Assembly (NCBI GenBank): GCA_964420455.1
Contig: CAYQTO010000035.1
Coordinates: forward strand, 1 to 24,393
Source of the DNA: CAYQTO01 sp964420455
GTDB taxonomy: Bacteria; Sumerlaeota; Sumerlaeia; SLMS01
DNA length: 24,393 nucleotides
Reading direction: 5' to 3'
Shown one piece after another: positions 7,404-15,191 of the stretch; position 1 is the stretch's first letter; each line of letters opens with the position of its first letter. The notes under the pieces were generated by a model. That model had not been told where the DNA came from and ran no database searches. It worked only from the letters and a program-made list of their open reading frames with translations. The position numbers were made by a program, and so were the translations under genes.

Positions 7404-8295
7404 TCTGACGGAGCAGGTCGTCGAGAGCGGCGGAGAGCGGTTCCTCCTCCATGGGCAGGGCGCCCGGGCGGAGGAACCACTCCTCGCGGTGTTCGGTATC
7501 CGTGCCGGGTTCGAGTTCCACGAGCGGGCCAAGAGTCTCGATCTCCAGCATCTCGTGATTGGCGAAGAATTCGAAGTTCACATCGAAGTCGGGGTAGGTG
7601 CGGTTGGCGAAGAGGGGCGCACGCTTGAGGAAGGTTGTGTCGTTGGCCGTATAGACGGCCCAGCCGTGGGAGTTGCGGACGCCGAACTTGATCGGCGGGG
7701 CGCCGTCCACCTGATGAAGGGTGACGAAGCGATGTCCCCAGCGGACACGGGCGTCGGCCATGTTGGTATAGGGCCAGAGGACGACGGGCCGCGCGGGCAG
7801 CAGGGCGTCTGGGTGGGAGGCGAAGGGTTCCTGGGGGACAACAGCGGTGCCGCCGGGGGCCATGATGGTCAGGGCCCAGGGGGCGACGCGGACGGGCCAG
7901 CAGCCCTCGTTGACGAGGCGGTGAAGGATCCGGCACCGCGGCAGGACGGGATCGAGCTCGATGTCGATCTCCTTGCGGAGGCCGGTGGCGTTCTCGCGGG
8001 CAGGACGGAGCTGGAGGATGTCGCCGGCCATCTCGTGCGCGACCGGTTCATTGTCTGGCTGGTAGGTACGCAAGGCCGCCTCGGGGGCATGCCAGAAGCG
8101 ATGCCCGCCGTAGAGGCGGAAGGTCGAGCCGCCCGTCTGGCCAAGGTGTTCCTGAATCGTGCCGAACGTGTTGGCCCCGCCGGCCAGCGCAAAGTGGACA
8201 ATCCGCGGGCCGACGTCGGTCGTGACGAGGAGGTCGCAGGCGTCGTTGGCGAGGCGGATGCAGTTCTTCCAGCCGGCGTGCTCGACGATTTCCAT
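7381..8295 (-). CDS. Mutarotase-like protein of unknown function (DUF4380-type)
   Basis: A 304-residue soluble protein without signal peptide. The N-terminal block WKNCIRLANDACDLLVTTDVGPRI and the LYGGHRFWHAPE motif are characteristic of a family often labelled DUF4380 or hypothetical, with a predicted galactose-mutarotase-like beta-sandwich; histidines in the GGHRFWH motif and later WGHRF could serve a sugar-binding site. The assignment is from memory of the motif, so moderate. The start at ATG 8295 is chosen because the conserved domain begins at once and the amidase stop is only 4 bp upstream; an in-frame start further upstream (8496) would overlap the amidase by about 200 bp. Last gene of the UspA-AGCS-amidase operon; a role on a sugar released by, or exported with, the amidase is inference. 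Confidence 0.7.
   Translation of the reverse strand: MEIVEHAGWKNCIRLANDACDLLVTTDVGPRIVHFALAGGANTFGTIQEHLGQTGGSTFRLYGGHRFWHAPEAALRTYQPDNEPVAHEMAGDILQLRPARENATGLRKEIDIELDPVLPRCRILHRLVNEGCWPVRVAPWALTIMAPGGTAVVPQEPFASHPDALLPARPVVLWPYTNMADARVRWGHRFVTLHQVDGAPPIKFGVRNSHGWAVYTANDTTFLKRAPLFANRTYPDFDVNFEFFANHEMLEIETLGPLVELEPGTDTEHREEWFLRPGALPMEEEPLSAALDDLLRQITADTAR
7649..7656 (+). repeat. Iterated octamer GTATAGAC, copy 1
   Basis: Falls in the mutarotase-like gene as Val-Tyr-Thr (GTC TAT ACG on the coding strand). Flanks extend it to an imperfect inverted repeat, GGCCGT-ATAG-ACGGCC. Confidence 0.8.
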
Positions 8296-8299
8296 GGGA

Positions 8300-11200
8300 T
8301 CAGCCTCCGGTGTCGGTTGCGTCGGGTTCCTCTTGGGGCTCGGGCCGGAAGGTGGACGCGCGGTCGCCGAGGAGAGTGACCAGGGCGGCATCGAGGATTT
8401 CGCCACGACGCTCGTGGGGAAGGACCGTCTCCAGCGGGAACCCCATGAGAGCGACCGGGCCGCGGAGGACCATGGCGGGTTCGCGCGAATCGCCATAGAT
8501 CATCACGGTCGAGCCGCCGGAAACCGCGAAGGACTCGGCGGAGGGAACCTCATAGACGGTGGGAAGGAGGTTGAAGGGGCGCTCGAGGTCGCGGCCAAAG
8601 CGGAAGGGCTCGAGATCGGCGAGGGCACCGGGAGCGGTGTCGGCGATCTCGACCGCGTTGACGGATGTCGCGGGAGCCACGGCCGCCTCGACGCCGAGCA
8701 CGCCTTCGAGAAAGCGGCGGGTGGCCGGCGTGGCGAGGGAACCGGAGGCGAGGTCCTCGCCGATGTGCGCACCGCTCATGAGGAGCACGCCGCCGTCTTC
8801 GAGGAAGGATTCGAGGCGCTCGACGGAGGGACCGGTGAGGACGGGGAACTCGGGTTCCATGAGGTCGGGCGCGCCGTTCTCCCAGTTCCCGGGATAGGGA
8901 TCGATGGTCTTCTGGCGGCCGGCGGCCCAGACGATGGCGCCGGTCCGGGGAGCGAGCCCGGCCGCGAAGGCGTCGTTGGTGGCGGAGACGAAGGGATAGC
9001 CGACCGCGGCGAGGTCCTCGCCATAGCGGGCGACATGATCAAAGGTGTTGCCGAGCTCGAGGACATCCTCGTGGAGGCTCTGGCTGCCGCCCATGCCGGG
9101 CGTTTCCAGGTCGTTCTGCCAGCGGGATTTCGGATCGAAGTCGTACTGGTCGCCGACAAGGCCGTAGTTGTAGTGGAAACCGACGCCCGGGTCACGCTGG
9201 CGGTCGAAGCCATGGGTGCGCTCCTCGTGGACGATGGCAGGACCGGAGATGCGATCGAACCCATCGACGACAAGAAGGGGCTCGAGGCCGGGGGACCAGC
9301 GCGCACCGACCACCCGGCTCGGGAAGGACTCGCCCCCGGCGTTCGCCGCGGTGACGCGGAAGTAGATCGACGTGTCGGCCGGGTGTCCCGTCACCGTATA
9401 GACGTTGTCCCGGACCGAGGTGCCGTCGTCGAAGGCCCGTCCATCGGTGCTCGTATAGACGATGTAGCCATCGGCGGTGGCGGAGGGCTCGAGGGGGTCC
9501 GGCTGCTCGCGCCAGGTCACCGTGATGTCTCCTTCGCCGGTGACCGACGTGGCGACATGGGTCGGGGGGAGCGGCTGGACCACCGGTTCGTACCCGTTGG
9601 AGTGGGCGATGAAGCGGAGGATGCCTTTGTAGATGGCGCGGGACATGTCGAACTTGAAGCGCGGGTCGTTGCCGTACTTCATGTCGTTGAAGTTGTGGTG
9701 TGAGACGAGTTCGAGGAGGGTGGAGGGGATGTTGGGGCGGCGGATTTCGCCGAGGTTTCGCTCCCAGGTGAAGCGGCGGTTGAAGTCGGACGAGTAGAGG
9801 GCGCGCGCGGAGCGGATGATCTCCTCGTTGACGAGGACGGTGAGGTCGCGATTGAGCCAGCGCGAGCGGCCGTCGGGGAAGCTGTCGTTGCCGATGTCGT
9901 CAAAGACCCGATAGATCGAGAGGGTGCCGATGAGGCCGACCTCGTCGAAGCCCGCGTCGGTGTGCCAGGAGAAGTAGAGGTCGATGGGCACGCCAAGGCC
10001 CGGGTGGTTGCGATGGTTGGTGCCATCGACCGGGTTGGGGCCGTTGGGGGCGCCGTGGAGGTAGTTGGGCCACTCGGCGCGGGCGGCGATGTCGCTCCAG
10101 TAGTCGACACCGAAGTGCTCCACGTCGAACTGGCGCTTGTAGACCATGTCGGCGGGGGCGCCTGAGTACTGGAGCCAATAGTTGGACGCCTCGGCGAAGC
10201 GCGGCTTGTGGCTGATCTGGTCCATGGGGGCGATGTTGCCCATGCCACCACCCACGCGAACGGCGTCTATCGAGATATACGTTGGGCCGTCGGCGGCGGC
10301 GGAGGGCGCGGCGCCGGCCGCATCGACGACGATCGCCCCCCGTTCCATGTCGGCGCCCTTGGCGAACTCGAAAAAGTCGAGCAGGACCCAAGTGCTGCCG
10401 GCCACCTGCTGGTTGACGAGGAAGCGGGTCTCGCCACCGAGGTGGCGGACGGTGACGGGGACGGCGGGGCTGTTGGCGGGGTCGTGAGCCCAGGAGAGGN
10501 NNNNNNNNNCATAGCGGCCGTCGTGGGGAAACCAGGGTGTATAGACGGCTTGGGGAGCATCGGCGTCGGGATCAGGATCGGAAACGGCACGGAGCGTGGT
10601 TCCGAGGGTGAAGGGCTCGGTGTCCTGGTCGAGGACTGCGGGACGCCCCCCCCTCCAGCCGGGAGCCGTGGCGGGCTGCCAGTCGCCTTTTGTCTCCAAG
10701 GCCGAGTAGCGTGTTGTGCCGTCGTTGTCGACGATCACCTCGCCGGTCTGGTAGTCCCTCTCGCGGACAGACCAGACCACGGCCCCCGCGTTCTCGAGCA
10801 TCGGCGCGAGGAAGGGATTGATGTAGGAGAGGGGGAACAGGTCCTCGATGATCGTATAGACGCGGGCGCGCTGGAACTGCCAGCGGTTCTCCTTGTGCCA
10901 GGTGATGCCATGGCTTGGGCCGACGACGATGTTGCGCCCGGCGAGGCCGCCGGCGCGCCCGGGCCCGGCGTAGGCCACGCGGTCGACCACGGGGGCGGCG
11001 AGTGTCTTCACCGACTCCATCGCCTCCTGGCGCGTGCGCATGCGCTCGGGCGTGGTAATCATCTCGTCGAAGGAAAACTCGGCGGTGGCGCCACGCCCCC
11101 GATCGTAGCGCACGACGATTTCGACGTTGGCGGGGGCGCCGTCCACGGAGGCAACCGCCCCCTCCAGCTCGGCACGGGCCTGGGCCGCGGCCCCCGGGAG

Positions 11201-11455
11201 GTAGTTGCGGAACGCCAGCCGCTCGTTGAAAACCAGCGTCACCGTATCGTCGGTGAGGTTGACCTCGAGCAACTCCGCGCCGGGGACGATGAGGACGTCG
11301 TACTTGTTGTAGTCGCCTGCGGTCTGCTGGATGGCGGCGACGCGGGCCTCGACGGCCGCACGGATCGCGTCCGCCTCCTGGGCGGGGAGTTGGAAGGGCA
11401 GCGTGCCGACGAGCAGGCCGGCGGCCACCGCGAGGGCATGGGGACGAAAGGTCAC
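8300..11455 (-). CDS. Secreted N-acetylmuramoyl-L-alanine amidase-like protein with golvesin and FN3 domains
   Basis: About 1,050 residues. A signal peptide (hydrophobic ALAVAAGLLVGTLPF, then LPAQ|EAD) predicts export. The zinc amidase_3-like domain is split: the first half has IVVGPSHGITWH (His about 182) and a Glu in YTIIEDLFP; the second half resumes with SWHTDAGF (about 497) and STLLELVSHHNFND (Glu about 585). Between the halves (about 282-410) is a golvesin C-terminal-like sandwich with VPVTVRHLGG, FLVNQQVAGS and ISIDAVRVGG. An FN3 domain (about 626-720) and a roughly 325-residue C-terminal domain with a glutamine-amidotransferase-like or flavodoxin-like look follow. This architecture occurs in proteins labelled xanthan lyase or golvesin-domain proteins. 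Ten Ns (10500-10509) interrupt the golvesin domain, so the exact sequence and frame there are unproven. GTG 11455 is preceded by ACGGAG within a hairpin. Likely acts on peptidoglycan or polysaccharide outside the cytoplasm. Confidence 0.78.
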   Translation of the reverse strand: MTFRPHALAVAAGLLVGTLPFQLPAQEADAIRAAVEARVAAIQQTAGDYNKYDVLIVPGAELLEVNLTDDTVTLVFNERLAFRNYLPGAAAQARAELEGAVASVDGAPANVEIVVRYDRGRGATAEFSFDEMITTPERMRTRQEAMESVKTLAAPVVDRVAYAGPGRAGGLAGRNIVVGPSHGITWHKENRWQFQRARVYTIIEDLFPLSYINPFLAPMLENAGAVVWSVRERDYQTGEVIVDNDGTTRYSALETKGDWQPATAPGWRGGRPAVLDQDTEPFTLGTTLRAVSDPDPDADAPQAVYTPWFPHDGRYXXXXLSWAHDPANSPAVPVTVRHLGGETRFLVNQQVAGSTWVLLDFFEFAKGADMERGAIVVDAAGAAPSAAADGPTYISIDAVRVGGGMGNIAPMDQISHKPRFAEASNYWLQYSGAPADMVYKRQFDVEHFGVDYWSDIAARAEWPNYLHGAPNGPNPVDGTNHRNHPGLGVPIDLYFSWHTDAGFDEVGLIGTLSIYRVFDDIGNDSFPDGRSRWLNRDLTVLVNEEIIRSARALYSSDFNRRFTWERNLGEIRRPNIPSTLLELVSHHNFNDMKYGNDPRFKFDMSRAIYKGILRFIAHSNGYEPVVQPLPPTHVATSVTGEGDITVTWREQPDPLEPSATADGYIVYTSTDGRAFDDGTSVRDNVYTVTGHPADTSIYFRVTAANAGGESFPSRVVGARWSPGLEPLLVVDGFDRISGPAIVHEERTHGFDRQRDPGVGFHYNYGLVGDQYDFDPKSRWQNDLETPGMGGSQSLHEDVLELGNTFDHVARYGEDLAAVGYPFVSATNDAFAAGLAPRTGAIVWAAGRQKTIDPYPGNWENGAPDLMEPEFPVLTGPSVERLESFLEDGGVLLMSGAHIGEDLASGSLATPATRRFLEGVLGVEAAVAPATSVNAVEIADTAPGALADLEPFRFGRDLERPFNLLPTVYEVPSAESFAVSGGSTVMIYGDSREPAMVLRGPVALMGFPLETVLPHERRGEILDAALVTLLGDRASTFRPEPQEEPDATDTGG
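9396..9403 (+). repeat. Iterated octamer GTATAGAC, copy 2
   Basis: In the FN3 region of the amidase gene, coding Val-Tyr-Thr with GTC TAT ACG. Confidence 0.8.
9453..9460 (+). repeat. Iterated octamer GTATAGAC, copy 3
   Basis: Only 57 bp from copy 2, same gene and same FN3 domain, coding Val-Tyr-Thr with GTC TAT ACG. Confidence 0.8.
10500..10509. other. Assembly gap of ten Ns
   Basis: Ten undetermined bases inside the golvesin domain of the amidase gene. The frame is the same on both sides if the gap length is correct, which cannot be verified here. Confidence 0.99.
10539..10546 (+). repeat. Iterated octamer GTATAGAC, copy 4
   Basis: In the golvesin domain of the amidase gene, coding Val-Tyr-Thr with GTC TAT ACA, 30 bp from the assembly gap. 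Confidence 0.8.
10854..10861 (+). repeat. Iterated octamer GTATAGAC, copy 5
   Basis: In the first half of the amidase domain, coding Val-Tyr-Thr with GTC TAT ACG. Confidence 0.8.
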
Positions 11456-11464
11456 GTTGGGCGA

Positions 11465-11503
11465 CTCCGTTGGCTGGTCTGGGATTGACCAGACTGGACG
11501 GAG
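11465..11503 (-). promoter_or_regulatory. Hairpin that would sequester the amidase Shine-Dalgarno
   Basis: On the minus-strand transcript, CTCCGT (from 11503-11498) pairs with ACGGAG (11470-11465), the likely ribosome-binding site 9 bases before GTG 11455. Inside lies a second 6-bp stem, GTCTGG/CCAGAC (11494-11489 with 11482-11477), with a 6-base loop. The two stems stack with small internal loops. It sits in the 89-bp AGCS-amidase gap, so it could tune translation of the amidase relative to the transporter; a weak terminator is the alternative, but no T tract follows. Confidence 0.5.
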
Positions 11504-11544
11504 CCCGGGCGATGCGCGAGGGTTTTTTCCGCCTCCGCGGTGTG

Positions 11545-13203
11545 CTAGCGGACCGGTTGCATCTCGCCCGCCTTCAACCGCCGCCAATAATCCTGGACGG
11601 CCCGCCGGATCCTGGGCGCCAGAATCAGGCACCCAAGGATGTTCGGATAGGCCATGCTGAGGATCAGCAGATCCGTAAAGTCGATGACCGACTGGAAGTT
11701 GGCCACGGCGCCGATATAGACAAAGATCAGGAAGATGATGCGAAAGACCATCACGGAGCTGAGGCCGACCCCCTCGCCCAGGTGGTCGAGCAGGTAGATC
11801 CATGCCCGCTCCCCGTAGTAGCACCACGAGATCATGGTCGAATAGGCGAAGAGGACGACGCAGACCATGAGGACGTAGGGAAACCAGGTGAGGGTCTCGC
11901 CATAGGCGGCCTTGGTGAGGCTGAGGCCCTGGAGCCCGCTGGTATCCGCATAGAGCCCGGTGATGACGATGACGAGGGCGGTCATGTTGCAGATGACGAT
12001 CGTATCGATGAAGGGCTCGAGGAGGGCAACGATGCCCTCCCGGACCGGTTCCTTTGTCCGTGCAGCGGAGTGGGCGATGGCCGCAGAGCCGAGGCCGGCC
12101 TCGTTCGAGAACGCTGCACGCCGGAGGCCCATCACAAACACGCCCACGATCCCGCCATAGAGGGCGTTGTCGGTGAAGGCCGTGGTGATGATGGTGCCCA
12201 CAGCGGAGGGAATCTCGGTGAAGTTCACGAGCAGGATGTAAATCGAAGCGAGCACGTAGATGCCGGCCATGACCGGCACAATGCGGGAGGTGGCCGCGCC
12301 GATGCGCCGAATTCCGCCGATGATGACCAGCCCAACCATGAAGAACATGACCACGCCGAAAATGGAGGCATAGACGGCGGAGTTTTCGATCTCGAAGGTG
12401 GATCGGACGCTTTCCCAAGCCTGGTTCGACTGGAACATGTTGCCGCCGCCGATGGAGCCGCCGATGGCGAAAAAGGCGAAGATGACGGCCAGCACCTTGC
12501 CGAGGATCCCCATGGCGGGATGCATCTCGCGGAGGCCCCGCTCGAGATAGTACATCGGCCCGCCGGAAATCGTCCCGTCGGGATTTACGCGTCTATACAT
12601 TTGGCCAAGGGTGCATTCGGCCAGCTTCATCGACATGCCGAAGAATCCGGCGAGGGTCATCCAGAGGACGGCACCGGGTCCACCCAGGGAAATCGCGGCG
12701 GCGACGCCGGCGATGTTGCCAAGCCCCACCGTGGCCGACAGCGCCGAGGTCAGCGCCTGGAAGTGCGTCACCTCGCCGTCGTCGTGCTCGTCGTCGTAAC
12801 GGCCTCTCACCACATCGACCGCGTGCTTGAACGCCCGAAGGTTGATGAAGCCCAGCCAGACCGTGAAGAAAAGCGCCCCGAAGGCGAGCCAGGTAACGAT
12901 AAAGGGAAGGGCCCACTGGACTGATTTCCCCTCGTGATCGACCTCGCCGGAGGCGACGGGAAAGAACAGGACTTGCGCGACAAAGCCATTCACCCCGCTC
13001 AGGTTCTCGTCGAGCAGGGTGTTCAGCCAGGCGACGAAGCCCTGCTCTTGTGCGGTGGCCTCCTCCGTTGCGGGAGCTTCGGTCTCGGCGGCAGCCGGCG
13101 TATCGTCCTGCGCGAGTGCCGGTGTCGATGGGTTCAGCAACAGGGCAAACGCCACCGCGAGGAGGATCAGGCCCGCAAGGATCGAGTAGTGTCGTCTATA
13201 CAC
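11545..13203 (-). CDS. AGCS family sodium:alanine (amino acid) symporter
   Basis: A 552-residue polytopic membrane protein of the alanine/glycine:cation symporter family. Diagnostic motifs: SALSATVGLGNIAGVAAAI, GGPGAVLWMTLAGFFGM, KLAECTLGQ, DGTISGGPMYYLERG, SIGGGNMFQSNQ, AAFSNEAGLGSAAIAHSAA and EGIVALLEPFIDTIVICN. It imports alanine, glycine or similar amino acids with sodium. The N-terminus has an extra hydrophobic segment (residues 8-23) ending in ALAQ, then an Ala/Glu/Thr-rich acidic linker to about residue 54; this extension is longer than in Bacillus AlsT but known in some relatives. Start is GTG 13203 with AGGAG about 11 bases upstream; the GTG is immediately joined to an iterated octamer. 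It lies 30 bp after uspA and 89 bp before the amidase, as one operon. Uptake of alanine released by wall turnover is inference. Confidence 0.92.
   Translation of the reverse strand: MYRRHYSILAGLILLAVAFALLLNPSTPALAQDDTPAAAETEAPATEEATAQEQGFVAWLNTLLDENLSGVNGFVAQVLFFPVASGEVDHEGKSVQWALPFIVTWLAFGALFFTVWLGFINLRAFKHAVDVVRGRYDDEHDDGEVTHFQALTSALSATVGLGNIAGVAAAISLGGPGAVLWMTLAGFFGMSMKLAECTLGQMYRRVNPDGTISGGPMYYLERGLREMHPAMGILGKVLAVIFAFFAIGGSIGGGNMFQSNQAWESVRSTFEIENSAVYASIFGVVMFFMVGLVIIGGIRRIGAATSRIVPVMAGIYVLASIYILLVNFTEIPSAVGTIITTAFTDNALYGGIVGVFVMGLRRAAFSNEAGLGSAAIAHSAARTKEPVREGIVALLEPFIDTIVICNMTALVIVITGLYADTSGLQGLSLTKAAYGETLTWFPYVLMVCVVLFAYSTMISWCYYGERAWIYLLDHLGEGVGLSSVMVFRIIFLIFVYIGAVANFQSVIDFTDLLILSMAYPNILGCLILAPRIRRAVQDYWRRLKAGEMQPVR
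11715..11721 (+). repeat. Heptamer TATAGAC, core of the iterated octamer
   Basis: A near copy, ATATAGACAAA, in the AGCS gene coding Val-Tyr-Ile (GTC TAT ATC). It matches one half of the 18-bp palindrome in spmA including the flanking ACAA. Confidence 0.6.
12591..12598 (-). repeat. Iterated octamer GTATAGAC, copy 6 (opposite orientation)
   Basis: In the AGCS gene the coding strand reads ATG TAT AGA CGC (Met-Tyr-Arg-Arg). The frame differs from the Val-Tyr-Thr copies, and the Arg codon AGA is a poor choice in GC-rich DNA. Confidence 0.8.
13194..13201 (-). repeat. Iterated octamer GTATAGAC, copy 7, overlapping the AGCS start codon
   Basis: The AGCS gene begins GTG TAT AGA CGA, so the octamer includes the last base of the start codon and the next codons, Tyr-Arg-Arg, again with AGA. 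Confidence 0.8.
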
Positions 13204-13233
13204 CGTGGGCGGAGCTCCTGTGTGGGAAGGATT

Positions 13234-13677
13234 TCAGTGGCTTGGGGCCTTGAGGACGAGCACCGGACAGTGGGCCAGGTGCACAATCTGCTCGGCGGTG
13301 GATCCCACGAGCATCCGGTGGGCGTAGGAGTGGCCATGGGAACCAACGATGACGAGGTCCGCGCCGGTCTCCTCGGCGTGGCGGGCGACCTCCTTGGCGG
13401 TGGATCCCACACGCACGGCGAGGGTGATGCCCTCCGCCTCCGGGTGCTTGGCGATCAACTCCTCCATCGCGGCGTGGGCGTGCTGGATGCGGCTTTCCTC
13501 GGTCACGTCGCCCCAGACCACACCAATCTCGACCGGGCTGATCTCCGGCAAGACGTGGAGAAGAGAAATATCAGAGGGCGCCGTGGCCAGCGACCGGGCC
13601 GCTTCCACGGCGTGGAAGGACGCCTCGGAGAAGTCGATGGCGACCAGCACGCGCTTTCTTGGGAGCCAACTCATCAT
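13234..13677 (-). CDS. Universal stress protein, UspA family
   Basis: A 147-residue single-domain Usp. The first strand KRVLVAIDFSEAS and the ATP-binding signature G-x2-G-x9-G-S/T (GSHGHSYAHRMLVGSTAEQI) followed by HCPVLVLK place it in the ATP-binding UspFG-like branch. These proteins bind nucleotide and modulate stress or metabolic responses. Two consecutive ATG codons (13677 and 13674) are possible starts, preceded by GGGGAAAGG. It is the first gene of the operon continuing into the AGCS symporter 30 bp later; Usp-transporter adjacency is frequent and may be regulatory, but that is inference. Divergent from gdhA across about 250 bp. Confidence 0.93.
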   Translation of the reverse strand: MMSWLPRKRVLVAIDFSEASFHAVEAARSLATAPSDISLLHVLPEISPVEIGVVWGDVTEESRIQHAHAAMEELIAKHPEAEGITLAVRVGSTAKEVARHAEETGADLVIVGSHGHSYAHRMLVGSTAEQIVHLAHCPVLVLKAPSH

Positions 13678-13928
13678 CGAGCCTTTCCCCGCCGCGGCGT
13701 GGGGGCGGATGGGCTGCCAGAACGCTGACAGTTGAGTAACATTTCGGTGGCGGTTATGGGTTGGGAGCGCTGTCGGCCGTGTCAAGGCGGGAACCGGACG
13801 GGGCGCAGAGGAGGGGCGGTTTACGGGAAAACAATGCTAAAGTGGATTTGATTTGCCTCGGTGGGCCGTTTTGCCCATTATGGCGTTTTCGGGTCAACGA
13901 GATGGATCCGAACGAAAGGCCCCACAGA
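13678..13928. promoter_or_regulatory. Divergent intergenic region between uspA and gdhA
   Basis: About 250 bp that must hold promoters for both divergent units. A locally A+T-richer section (about 13820-13895) is the best promoter candidate, but I could not find a convincing pair of -35 and -10 boxes or a sigma-54 GG/GC pair at the right spacing. No gene seen. Confidence 0.4.
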
Positions 13929-15191
13929 ATGTTTTCAGAGTCCCCCTTCTACCAGCAGGCGTTGGGTCAGCTTCTCAGCGTTCAGGATCGGCTGCAAATC
14001 CCCGACGGGGTGGTGGAACGGCTGAAGGTGCCCAAGCGGACGGTGATCGTGAGTGTTCCGCTGAGGCGGGACGACGGGCGGACGGAGATGACCTTTGGGG
14101 TGCGGGTGCAACACTCGCTGACCTCTGGCCCCGGCAAGGGGGGGCTGCGATTCAGCCCCACCTTGGACGTCGGCGAGGTGGTCGCCCTGTCCATGCTGAT
14201 GAGCTGGAAGTGCGGGCTGCTGAATCTCCCCTTTGGCGGGGCGAAGGGGGGCGTGCGCTGCGACCCGAATGCGCTGTCGCCGGGGGAGCTCGAGCGCCTC
14301 ACGCGCCGCTTCACCCAGGAAATGATCCCCTTCATCGGGCCGAACACCGACGTGATGGCGCCGGACATGGGAACCAACGAGCAGGTGATGGCCTGGATGT
14401 ATGACACTTACTCGATGACGCAGGGGCAGAACTGTCCGCAGATCGTCACGGGCAAGCCGGTCGCCGTTTTTGGCACGCTCGGGCGGCGGACGGCCACCGG
14501 CTGTGGCGTCGTGTATTGCATCGAGGAAGCGGCCGCGAAGATGAAGCTGACGCTTTCCAAGGCGACCGCCGTCGTTCAGGGCTTTGGCAACGTGGGATCT
14601 GTCACCGCGCGGGAACTGGCCTACCGCGGGACCAAGGTCATCGGCGTGGCCGATATCGATGGCTATTACCTCCGGCGCGAGGGGTTCGACATCGAGAAGC
14701 TGGCGAAACACGTCGAAAAGCGCCGGACCCTTTCCGGATTCAACGGAATCAACAAGGACAAGGTCTCGCGGGAAGAGTTCTTCGCCGCCAAGTGCGACAT
14801 CGTGGTCCCCGCGGCAGCGGAAATGGCGATCGATGGCGACATGGCGCGAAACCTCAAGTGCCGCATCCTCGCCGAGGCGGCCAACGGCCCCTGCACCTCG
14901 GAGGCGGACGCCTTTCTCCGCCAGCACGAGCGGGAGATCATGACGATTCCCGACATCCTCTGCAATGCGGGGGGTGTGATCGTTTCCTACTTCGAGTGGG
15001 TGCAGGGCATCCAGATGTACTTCTGGACGGCGGAGGAGGTGGACTCGCGGCTCCAGCAACTGATCCGCCGGGCGTTCCTCCTAACCCACAGCTACGCCCG
15101 CAAGCACCAGATCGACATGCGGTCGGCGGCTCTCATCTTGGGCATCCGCAAGGTGGGCAACGAGAAGGCGACCCGCGGCCTTTACCCCTGA
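13929..15191 (+). CDS. gdhA: Glutamate dehydrogenase (Glu/Leu/Phe/Val dehydrogenase family)
   Basis: A 420-residue enzyme that interconverts glutamate with 2-oxoglutarate and ammonia. The N-terminal substrate domain has SGPGKGGLRFSP and the catalytic stretch LPFGGAKGGVRCDP, then PDMGTNEQVMAW. The C-terminal Rossmann domain has VVQGFGNVGSVTA followed by GVADIDG, favouring NAD. AEAANGPCTSEAD and DILCNAGGVIVSYFEW are also typical. Start ATG 13929 has AAAGG 9 bases upstream and gives the common N-terminus MFSESPFYQQAL; an in-frame ATG at 13902 adds nine residues. The 3' end overlaps the convergent glycosyltransferase gene by 10 bp. Links nitrogen metabolism to the neighbouring alanine transporter. 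Confidence 0.93.
   Translation: MFSESPFYQQALGQLLSVQDRLQIPDGVVERLKVPKRTVIVSVPLRRDDGRTEMTFGVRVQHSLTSGPGKGGLRFSPTLDVGEVVALSMLMSWKCGLLNLPFGGAKGGVRCDPNALSPGELERLTRRFTQEMIPFIGPNTDVMAPDMGTNEQVMAWMYDTYSMTQGQNCPQIVTGKPVAVFGTLGRRTATGCGVVYCIEEAAAKMKLTLSKATAVVQGFGNVGSVTARELAYRGTKVIGVADIDGYYLRREGFDIEKLAKHVEKRRTLSGFNGINKDKVSREEFFAAKCDIVVPAAAEMAIDGDMARNLKCRILAEAANGPCTSEADAFLRQHEREIMTIPDILCNAGGVIVSYFEWVQGIQMYFWTAEEVDSRLQQLIRRAFLLTHSYARKHQIDMRSAALILGIRKVGNEKATRGLYP

Noticed and set aside
7643..7660. GGCCGT-ATAG-ACGGCC as a transcription terminator
   Set aside because: It lies in the middle of a coding region with no T tract and is explained by the octamer plus flanking codons.
8159..9703. Long plus-strand open frame of 514 codons opposite the amidase gene
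   Set aside because: Glycine, arginine and valine-rich antisense frame with no recognisable motif; the minus strand encodes FN3 and amidase domains here.
10139..10144. Idea that GTCTATAC arises from avoidance of a GTCTAC restriction site
   Set aside because: GTAGAC/GTCTAC does occur (for example 10139 and about 19206), so strict avoidance does not hold.
11456..12418. Minus-strand open frame extending the amidase upstream to 12418
   Set aside because: This part is a shadow of the AGCS symporter gene in another frame; the signal peptide and GTG at 11455 define the real start.
11470..12924. Plus-strand open frame of 484 codons rich in Asp, His and Glu
   Set aside because: Antisense shadow of the AGCS transporter, whose membrane motifs are unambiguous on the minus strand.
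13848..13881. Sigma-54 or sigma-70 promoter for gdhA
   Set aside because: Candidate GG/GC pairs are spaced 8 or 9 rather than 10 bases, and the TTGATT to CATTAT spacer is about 22 bases, too long for sigma-70.
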